NCBI GenBank assembly: GCA_030539985.1
Contig: JAUNXD010000045.1
Location: 1-9,883, forward strand
Direction: 5' to 3'
DNA from: Methanobrevibacter sp.
GTDB lineage: Archaea > Methanobacteriota > Methanobacteria > Methanobacteriales > Methanobacteriaceae
Length of the DNA stretch: 9,883 nt
A model generated the notes under the pieces. It saw only the letters and a program-made list of their open reading frames with translations. It was not told where the DNA came from and ran no database searches. Both the position numbers and the translations under genes were made by a program. Below, one piece after another: positions 5,902-9,883 of this stretch (the stretch's first letter is position 1; the number at the start of each line of letters is the position of its first letter).

Positions 5902-7173
5902 TTAATCTAATCTGTGATATTGGTAAGCTTCCCTGTCTGAGAATGCATAATCGAGTTTAGTGTACTGGTTCATGAATTCCGCTACTTCATCAGCAATGTC
6001 TTCCTTATCAACCGCTACACGTTTGATGAACTCGGCAACCTCATCCATTTCTTTTTCCTTTAGACCTCTTCTGGTGATTTCCTGGGTACCTATTCTGATA
6101 CCGGAAGGATCATCTGAGTTGTCACGGTTATCTCCAGGCAGGAGGTTTTTGTTTAGGATAACGTTGTTGTCAGCAAGTTCTTTTGCAATGTCTGATGCTG
6201 ATCTGATGTTGGTTAAGTCAACTGCAATCTGGTGGGACTCGGTGAATCCTAAGTCTTCGCATAATACGTTGAATCCTCTTTCATACATTGCCTGACCTAA
6301 TGCCTGTGCATTTTTGATAATCTGTTTAGCGTAAGCTTCACCGAACTCAAGCATTTCAGCGGTTGCAATACCTAAACCTAACAAGTGGTGAAGGTGGTGG
6401 TTACTTACGACACCAGGGAATACCGCTTCATCGATTATTTCAGCATTTTCCTCATGTGAGAGAATGATTCCTCCCTGTGGACCTGGGAATGTCTTGTGGG
6501 TACTTCCCATCATGAGGTCTGCTCCTTCTTTTAAAGGTTGCTGGAACTGTCCGCCTGCAATTAATCCAAGTACGTGAGCTCCGTCATACATGATTGTAGC
6601 TCCAACCTCATCAGCCGCTTCACGAGCTTCCTTAATTGGGTGTGGGAACAGGAATAGGCTTCCACCGAAAAGTACGATTTGCGGTTTTTCTTCTAGGATT
6701 TTCTTGTTCATTGCGTCAATGTCAATGTTCATTACGTTTTTATCCAATGGGTGGAAAACTGTCTTGAGTCCACGGATACCAGCCGCACTTACATCAGCGT
6801 GGGAAATGTGGCCTCCTGACGGTACTTCAAGCGCCATTACCTTTTCACCAGGTTTTGCAAATCCAAAAAATGCTGCAAGATTTGCTGTTACACCTGAAAC
6901 AGGTTGAACATTAGCATAATCACAGTCATAAACTTTACAGGAAAGTTTTTTGGTTTTATCCTCAATCAAATCCACATATTGGCATCCTTCGTAGAATCTT
7001 TCGAATGCCTGACCTTCAGCGTATCTGTGTGCAAAATCAGTTGCAAGCGCTTCTGTTACCTCTACGCTTGTAACGTTTTCAGAAGCGATTAAATTGATAC
7101 TGTTTCTCATGTACTCAGTATGTTCTTTTGCTATTTTTTCAAAGTTTAAAATTTCATCATGATAATTAGTCAT
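5902..7173 (-). CDS. glyA: Serine hydroxymethyltransferase (PLP enzyme)
   Basis: Interconverts serine and glycine with a pterin one-carbon carrier; 423 aa, the normal length. The pyridoxal phosphate lysine is Lys227 in GSTHKTFPGPQGG, and Asp197 in MYDGAH is the residue that pairs with the pyridine nitrogen. INLIASENVTS (26-36), HRYAEGQAFERFYEGCQYVD (49-68) and the substrate-carboxylate segment SGIRIGTQEITRRG near the C-terminus are all conserved. In methanogens the carrier is known to be tetrahydromethanopterin rather than folate, so this enzyme supplies glycine and one-carbon units from the methanogenic pterin pool. The start is supported by AGGTG 6 nt upstream. It is first in a two-gene unit with the dmrX-like gene, separated by 1 bp. 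Confidence 0.97.
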   Translation of the reverse strand: MTNYHDEILNFEKIAKEHTEYMRNSINLIASENVTSVEVTEALATDFAHRYAEGQAFERFYEGCQYVDLIEDKTKKLSCKVYDCDYANVQPVSGVTANLAAFFGFAKPGEKVMALEVPSGGHISHADVSAAGIRGLKTVFHPLDKNVMNIDIDAMNKKILEEKPQIVLFGGSLFLFPHPIKEAREAADEVGATIMYDGAHVLGLIAGGQFQQPLKEGADLMMGSTHKTFPGPQGGIILSHEENAEIIDEAVFPGVVSNHHLHHLLGLGIATAEMLEFGEAYAKQIIKNAQALGQAMYERGFNVLCEDLGFTESHQIAVDLTNIRSASDIAKELADNNVILNKNLLPGDNRDNSDDPSGIRIGTQEITRRGLKEKEMDEVAEFIKRVAVDKEDIADEVAEFMNQYTKLDYAFSDREAYQYHRLD

Positions 7174-7179
7174 TTACTA

Positions 7180-7240
7180 CACCTAATATCCAATTATATA
7201 TTTATGGTTTAATTTTTGTTTATTATGTAATATAATAGTT
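7180..7240 (-). promoter_or_regulatory. glyA promoter and ribosome binding site region
   Basis: On the minus strand the glyA ATG is preceded by TTAGGTGTAGTAAATG, a good AGGTG site with a 6-nt spacer. Two TATA-like elements are visible: TAAATATATAAT (7193-7204) and TATTATATTACA (about 7226-7237). The nearer one is the better TATA match but would start transcription near the ATG and leave the ribosome site out of the mRNA. The farther one gives a leader of about 30 nt that includes it. I favour the farther element or a mixture. Confidence 0.45.
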
Positions 7241-7294
7241 ATGAAAAAATTAAAAAGCTTGATTTTAAGAAAAAAGTAATTCGGAAAAAAAGTT

Positions 7295-7326
7295 AAATAA
7301 AATATAAAGTTAGAAAAATCTAACTT
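7295..7326 (-). terminator. Hairpin plus U-rich tail (minus-strand terminator)
   Basis: The minus strand reads AAGTTAGA-TTTT-TCTAACTT (7326 down to 7307), a perfect 8-bp stem with a 4-nt loop, followed by a U-rich tail (TATATTTTATTTAAC, then TTTTTTT). It stands at the far end of the transcript expected from the 27-codon peptide gene and about 130 bp before glyA. On the plus strand the tail is not T-rich, so the minus direction is favoured. Confidence 0.5.
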
Positions 7327-7332
7327 CATATT

Positions 7333-7346
7333 ACTTCTACAAAAAT
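7333..7346 (+). repeat. Left arm of a 14-bp inverted repeat
   Basis: ACTTCTACAAAAAT occurs here on the plus strand and again at 7597-7610 on the minus strand, an exact 14-bp inverted repeat about 250 bp apart. Four of the 14 positions are G or C in DNA that is otherwise very AT-rich, which makes chance less likely. The arms bracket the small peptide gene. They could be long-range RNA pairing sites or the ends of a small non-autonomous element; no flanking target duplication is visible. Confidence 0.5.
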
Positions 7347-7383
7347 ATACAAATTATTAAAAAAAATTCTAATAAATCTTGTA

Positions 7384-7395
7384 CAATATAATTTT
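7384..7395 (+). promoter_or_regulatory. Possible plus-strand TATA box inside the 7174-7768 region
   Basis: CAATATAATTTT resembles an archaeal TATA box. A start about 25 bp downstream (near 7415) would make an RNA antisense to the 3' region and coding part of the 27-codon peptide. In DNA this AT-rich such matches are common, so this is weak evidence alone. Confidence 0.25.
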
Positions 7396-7500
7396 ACTTT
7401 TCTAGATTATTTAAAATTTTTGATACGTATAATGAAAGCGAGAAAATCTTACCAGAGGAAATTCTAAAACTCAAAATTTTTTGGCGTTCAACAGTCTAAT

Positions 7501-7584
7501 TTAAAAGAATTTTTTTATGATAATGGTAATGAGTTTTAAAGTAGTTATTATTAATATTAGTAATAATTCGCTTTTTTTACTCAT
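7501..7584 (-). CDS. 27-aa hydrophobic small membrane peptide
   Basis: The frame encodes MSKKSELLLILIITTLKLI followed by TIIIKKFF. It is a single predicted membrane segment (about residues 7-23, interrupted by one lysine) with a Lys-Lys pair on each side. The main support is its ribosome site: AAGGTGATAATATG on the minus strand contains AGGTGAT, seven bases complementary to the 16S 3' end, with the AGGTG core 5 nt from the ATG. Few sites in this window are better. Size, hydrophobicity and basic flanks resemble bacterial type I toxin peptides, but I recognise no family. It lies inside an exact 14-bp inverted repeat, the right arm of which ends just before the ribosome site. Ile/Leu/Lys-rich frames arise easily in AT-rich DNA, so it could be chance. 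Confidence 0.45.
   Translation of the reverse strand: MSKKSELLLILIITTLKLITIIIKKFF
7545..7578 (+). terminator. Near-palindrome followed by T7 on the plus strand (possible antisense terminator)
   Basis: A 22-nt sequence at 7545-7566 (TTATTATTAAT then ATTAGTAATAA) is a palindrome except for one position. In plus-strand RNA that position is a U-G pair, so the stem is unbroken; in minus-strand RNA it is a C-A mismatch. Five bases later comes a run of seven T (7572-7578). This fits a plus-strand terminator lying inside the minus-strand 27-codon frame. The stem is almost entirely A-U and therefore weak. Confidence 0.35.
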
Positions 7585-7587
7585 ATT

Positions 7588-7594
7588 ATCACCT
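7588..7594 (-). promoter_or_regulatory. Strong Shine-Dalgarno site of the 27-codon peptide
   Basis: AGGTGAT on the minus strand is a 7-base match to the complement of the methanogen 16S rRNA 3' end, 3 nt from the ATG at 7584 (5 nt when counted from the AGGTG core). The right arm of the 14-bp inverted repeat begins three bases upstream, so pairing there could affect access to this site. Confidence 0.55.
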
Positions 7595-7596
7595 TA

Positions 7597-7610
7597 ATTT
7601 TTGTAGAAGT
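7597..7610 (-). repeat. Right arm of the 14-bp inverted repeat
   Basis: The minus strand here reads ACTTCTACAAAAAT, identical to the plus-strand sequence at 7333-7346. In a minus-strand transcript this copy lies in the leader of the 27-codon peptide and the other copy in its 3' region, and the two are fully complementary within that one RNA. Confidence 0.5.
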
Positions 7611-7649
7611 GATTTAATTTAAGCAAGCAAAAGCTTTCATAGACTAGCC

Positions 7650-7683
7650 AATTATAGTTTGTAAGAGATTAGTTATAAATAAT
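7650..7683 (-). promoter_or_regulatory. Candidate minus-strand promoter for the small peptide gene
   Basis: Two TATA-like stretches are seen on the minus strand: TTATTTATAA at 7674-7683 and AACTATAATT at about 7650-7659. Starts about 25 bp downstream would give leaders of roughly 65 or 45 nt that include the right repeat arm and the AGGTGAT site. The choice between them cannot be made from sequence. Confidence 0.3.
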
Positions 7684-7698
7684 TTGATTTTTTTAGCC

Positions 7699-7765
7699 TA
7701 AATATTGCTTTAATTAAGTAATATTAATCTAAGAATGTTTTTTTAGATTAAAAAAGCAATATTTA
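7699..7765. repeat. Compound stem-loop with a 13-bp outer and a 9-bp inner stem
   Basis: TAAATATTGCTTT (7699-7711) is exactly complementary to AAAGCAATATTTA (7753-7765), and within it TTAATCTAA (7724-7732) pairs with TTAGATTAA (7743-7751). A 12-nt bulge on the left and a 10-nt loop remain. The structure ends 3 bp before the ATG at 7769. The right outer arm also contains TATA-like sequence on both strands. No U-run follows on the plus side, so it does not look like a terminator. It may be a structured leader, a regulatory site or the end of a small element. Confidence 0.45.
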
Positions 7766-7768
7766 TAT

Positions 7769-7978
7769 ATGAACTCAAAAAAGAAGTTCTATCAAAAAAA
7801 TGCCTCCACCCAAATTGAAAAAAGGATTAAAGATCTAAAAAAGGAACTCATCGACCATCAAAATAATCGACCTCGACCCTCATTACCGGCAGCAATATCA
7901 AAACCAAAAGCCAAACGAAACCGGTCATATATATCGAATTGGAAATTAAATTATAAAATCAAAAAAAACCAATGGTAA
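7769..7978 (+). CDS. Small basic hypothetical protein (69 aa), doubtful
   Basis: The frame encodes a Lys/Arg/Asn-rich protein: a short helical, coiled-coil-like part (TQIEKRIKDLKKELIDHQNN, about 14-33), a proline-rich turn (RPRPSLPAAISKPKAK) and a basic aromatic tail (YISNWKLNYKIKKNQW). No family is recognised. Against it: no ribosome site, several CGA and CGG arginine codons although neighbouring genes prefer AGA, and a TATA-like run (TTTATATAT) touching the ATG instead of lying 26 bp upstream. In its favour: it is an unbroken frame more GC-rich than the flanking intergenic DNA, it ends exactly at the convergent MFS gene (5 bp between stops), and the local composition does not look like spacer. 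A compound stem-loop stands directly upstream. Confidence 0.35.
   Translation: MNSKKKFYQKNASTQIEKRIKDLKKELIDHQNNRPRPSLPAAISKPKAKRNRSYISNWKLNYKIKKNQW
7961..7968 (-). terminator. U8 tract after the MFS transporter gene
   Basis: Fifteen bases past the minus-strand stop codon the sequence reads GGTTTTTTTTGATTTTAT. A run of eight U followed by more U-rich sequence fits archaeal termination. It lies within the last codons of the convergent 69-aa frame. Confidence 0.45.
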
Positions 7979-7983
7979 TGTCA

Positions 7984-9141
7984 TTAACTGTATTTCAAAT
8001 CGATTTTTAAAACAAAAATAACATAATACAGCAAAACAAAAGCCAAAAGCAAAAATATAGTTCCAAAAACGAATATGAACATTACTCCAAAACCGTCAAC
8101 GATGAATCCGCCAATTGCTATGCCGATTGCAATACCACCATTTAAAATGGTTAAAAATACACCGTTTGCAAGTTCGGGACTTTCCGGAAGCACTGATGTT
8201 TCAATATACTGAATCAGGTTATAACCCATTCCGTCCAGGATACCAAAGGCCAGAACAAGAATCATTACCGGAACTAAAAGATCCGCTGCAAAATACAAAA
8301 GTATGAATACTGCCGCACAGACAAGCTGAAATATAATCAATGTTGCCTTGTCCCTTTTTACAATAAGCTTTCCACCCAACCATGTTCCTCCTATTGAAAA
8401 GATGCCGTAGACAAAAAGGAACATGCTTAATCTGTAAGTGTAAATGTGGCTTACGATCTGCAGAAAGTACGGAAGGTAATTGTAGACTATGCTTGCACCT
8501 ATTGGCATCATGATTATGCCGATTGAAGCCATTATGAATTTTTTTGATTTTAAAGTTGAAAAAGGCAGTTCATATCCTTTTGACTGACCAGGAATCTGTG
8601 GAAAGAAGATTACTATTAAAACCAGACATGTGAAATTGATTAAAAAAATCCATGACATTGCCGTCTGATAGCCGAACACTGTTCCAAGACCTGTGGTTAT
8701 CGGCAAACCCACGATGCTTCCCACTGAAATTCCGAGAAGTATCCTTGTTATATAGTCCTGCTTTTCGCCTTCAGGTGCAATCTGCTCTGATACCGTAAGT
8801 GCAAGTGATATGAATGCGGGATAGAATATGGCGGACAGAATCCTGAAAAATGACGCCACAACAATGCTTTTTGTGAGAATGATTATTATGTTTGATATCG
8901 CAAATACTGTTAAGATGAAAATGAAGGTTTTCCTGCGCTCGTATTTTGAAAATAGTACTGGTATGAACAGGCCAGATATTGCGATAGTGAACGTGAATGA
9001 GCTTACATACAATCCTGAAATTGCAATAGTGGTATTGAAGTATTGGGAAATCTGGCTTATCATTCCTATTATGCTTAATGGAGTGTTTATCGCAAGTGCA
9101 GAAATCATCAATATGTATAAAATGAGTTTTGAGTTTTTCAT
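7984..9141 (-). CDS. MFS transporter, DHA1/AraJ-like exporter
   Basis: 385 aa with about 12 hydrophobic membrane segments in two halves, split by a polar loop near residues 182-200 (PGQSKGYELPFSTLKSKK). The TM5 segment GISVGSIVGLPITTGLG corresponds to the glycine/proline motif (motif C) typical of drug:H+ antiporters. The TM2-TM3 loop (LFSKYERRK) holds a reduced form of motif A, lacking the usual G-D-R-x-G-R pattern. The family includes AraJ-type sugar efflux and multidrug exporters; the substrate cannot be told from sequence. The protein is a plasma-membrane proton-coupled exporter by family. The ATG at 9141 follows a 9-bp perfect inverted repeat and has no clear ribosome site. A gene next to hdrA has no obvious link to methanogenesis, so it is probably an independent accessory gene. 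Confidence 0.85.
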   Translation of the reverse strand: MKNSKLILYILMISALAINTPLSIIGMISQISQYFNTTIAISGLYVSSFTFTIAISGLFIPVLFSKYERRKTFIFILTVFAISNIIIILTKSIVVASFFRILSAIFYPAFISLALTVSEQIAPEGEKQDYITRILLGISVGSIVGLPITTGLGTVFGYQTAMSWIFLINFTCLVLIVIFFPQIPGQSKGYELPFSTLKSKKFIMASIGIIMMPIGASIVYNYLPYFLQIVSHIYTYRLSMFLFVYGIFSIGGTWLGGKLIVKRDKATLIIFQLVCAAVFILLYFAADLLVPVMILVLAFGILDGMGYNLIQYIETSVLPESPELANGVFLTILNGGIAIGIAIGGFIVDGFGVMFIFVFGTIFLLLAFVLLYYVIFVLKIDLKYS

Positions 9142-9147
9142 ATTATC

Positions 9148-9168
9148 ATTAATAACAGTGTTATTAAT
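9148..9168 (-). promoter_or_regulatory. Perfect 9-bp inverted repeat, probable operator of the MFS gene
   Basis: ATTAATAAC-AGT-GTTATTAAT (arms 9148-9156 and 9160-9168) lies 6 bp before the MFS start codon. The predicted transcription start, about 26 bp after the TATA box centred near 9188, falls at about 9162, inside the repeat. A 21-bp dyad over the start point is the usual place for a TetR-, MarR- or PadR-type repressor of an exporter gene. No regulator gene is adjacent in the window. Confidence 0.55.
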
Positions 9169-9183
9169 ATCTATAGTGAAAAT

Positions 9184-9198
9184 TTTATAAATATATTT
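9184..9198 (-). promoter_or_regulatory. TATA box of the MFS gene
   Basis: The minus strand reads AAATATATTTATAAAATT across this stretch, with TTTATAAAA as the best TATA core. It gives a predicted leader of about 20 nt. The promoter sits between the hdrA terminator and the MFS gene, so the transporter is likely transcribed separately from hdrA. Confidence 0.5.
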
Positions 9199-9207
9199 TG
9201 AAAATTA

Positions 9208-9245
9208 CAAAAAAAGAAAAAAAAGAAATAGAGAATAAATCTCTA
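9208..9245 (-). terminator. hdrA transcription terminator
   Basis: Three bases past the hdrA stop the minus strand has TAGAGA-TTTAT-TCTCTA (9245 down to 9229), a 6-bp stem with a 5-nt loop. It is followed by TTTCTTTTTTTTCTTTTTTTG, two long U-runs broken by single C. This is the clearest terminator in the window, which fits a highly expressed gene upstream. Confidence 0.7.
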
Positions 9246-9248
9246 AAT

Positions 9249-9883
9249 CTATTTACCTAAGTCTTCAAGAGCAGCACTGATTTGTGCCATAATTTGCTCG
9301 GTTTTGAAGTGTTGTTGGTTCATTGCACCAGATGGACATGCACCTACACAAGTTCCACATCCTTTACATAATGCGGAGTTAATTTGTGCAAATTCTTTTC
9401 CACCTACACCGGTTGCGATGGTAATCGCTGCGAATGGACATAATTCAACACATACTTGACAAGCACCACAAACAGCTTCGTCGTTGGATGCAATAATAGG
9501 TTCGATTTCTACTTCTCCTTTAGCCATTGGGATAGCTGCTCTGGATGCTGCAGCTGAACCTTGTGCTACGGAGTCAGGAATATCTTTAGGACCTTGTGCT
9601 ACACCAGCAATGTAAACACCGTCAGTTAAGGTGTCAACAGGTCTGAGTTTAGGGTGAGCTTCCATGTAGAATCCGTCTGCAGATCTGGAAAGACCTAAGG
9701 TTTGTCTGAGTTCGTCAGATCCTGCAGAGTGTTCGAGACCTACGCTTAATACAACTAAGTCGTAAGTGTATTCAGTTACTTTACCGAGTAAAGTGTCTTC
9801 TGCTCTGATAGTTAAGGTTAAATCATCATTTTCGAAGATTTGTGCTGGTTTACCTCTGATAAATTCAATACCGTATTTTTCTT
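9249..9883 (-). CDS. hdrA: CoB-CoM heterodisulfide reductase subunit A, C-terminal part
   Basis: The last 210 codons are present; the start lies beyond the right edge, and an internal Met at 9665 is not the start. The visible part begins EKYGIEFIRGKPAQIFEN and includes LVVLSVGLEHS, then DGVYIAGVAQGPKDIPDSVA, a conserved HdrA segment of the FAD-binding domain. Near the end are two 4Fe-4S ferredoxin motifs, CGACQVCVELCPF and CKGCGTCVGACPSGA. HdrA is the flavin-bearing, electron-bifurcating subunit of the HdrABC-MvhADG complex, which reduces CoM-S-S-CoB and ferredoxin with H2 in the cytoplasm. Codon choice (GGT, TTA, AGA, ACC, CTC) is strongly biased, as expected for an abundant methanogenesis enzyme. 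A strong terminator follows. Confidence 0.93.
   Translation of the reverse strand, partial: EKYGIEFIRGKPAQIFENDDLTLTIRAEDTLLGKVTEYTYDLVVLSVGLEHSAGSDELRQTLGLSRSADGFYMEAHPKLRPVDTLTDGVYIAGVAQGPKDIPDSVAQGSAAASRAAIPMAKGEVEIEPIIASNDEAVCGACQVCVELCPFAAITIATGVGGKEFAQINSALCKGCGTCVGACPSGAMNQQHFKTEQIMAQISAALEDLGK

Noticed and set aside
7201..7768. tRNA, C/D box RNA or CRISPR repeat in the longest spacer
   Set aside because: I found no cloverleaf, no paired RUGAUGA/CUGA boxes and no regularly spaced direct repeats.
8828..9190. 120-codon plus-strand frame opposite the 5' part of the MFS gene and its promoter
   Set aside because: It lies on the strand opposite a well-supported transporter gene and runs through that gene's operator and TATA box; no start signals of its own.

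Overview
The window looks like chromosome from a low-GC hydrogenotrophic methanogen of the order Methanobacteriales, most likely Methanobrevibacter or a close relative. It carries the C-terminal part of heterodisulfide reductase HdrA, an archaeal-type isoleucyl-tRNA synthetase, a dihydromethanopterin reductase-like iron-sulfur flavoprotein, and serine hydroxymethyltransferase. The Shine-Dalgarno sites are of the AGGTG(AT) type, and the promoters have archaeal TATA-like elements in very AT-rich intergenic DNA.

Layout from left to right. (1) 1-3316, minus strand: ileS followed after 9 bp by the first codons of purL, which runs off the left edge; they form one transcription unit. (2) 3317-3668: a divergent intergenic region with an inverted repeat near the ileS promoter and a 35-codon lysine-rich ORF that overlaps the next gene by ATGA. 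(3) 3669-5166, plus strand: a DsbA/FrnE-like thioredoxin-fold protein, a DUF192 protein whose promoter suggests a leaderless mRNA, and a small charged protein that may be the second part of a frameshifted or frameshifting gene. (4) 5208-7173, minus strand: glyA and a dmrX-like gene separated by one base. Methanogen GlyA uses tetrahydromethanopterin as one-carbon acceptor, and DmrX-type proteins make the last reduction in synthesis of that cofactor, so the pair links cofactor supply and cofactor use. (5) 7174-7768: about 600 bp of AT-rich DNA with no large gene. It holds a 27-codon hydrophobic peptide gene with a near-ideal ribosome binding site, a 14-bp inverted repeat that would join the 5' leader and 3' end of its transcript, a terminator-like hairpin just beyond, and a possible antisense terminator inside the coding region. 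(6) 7769-9141: a small basic ORF of uncertain status converging on an MFS exporter gene, which has a perfect 9-bp inverted repeat at its predicted transcription start. (7) 9249-9883, minus strand: the 3' part of hdrA with a clear terminator.

Most of the window is ordinary methanogen housekeeping. The part most worth a second look is the 7307-7620 block. Its layout (tiny membrane peptide, strong SD, long-range 5'/3' pairing, possible antisense RNA) resembles that of bacterial type I toxin-antitoxin mRNAs, which would be unusual in an archaeon. That reading is inference from sequence layout only.
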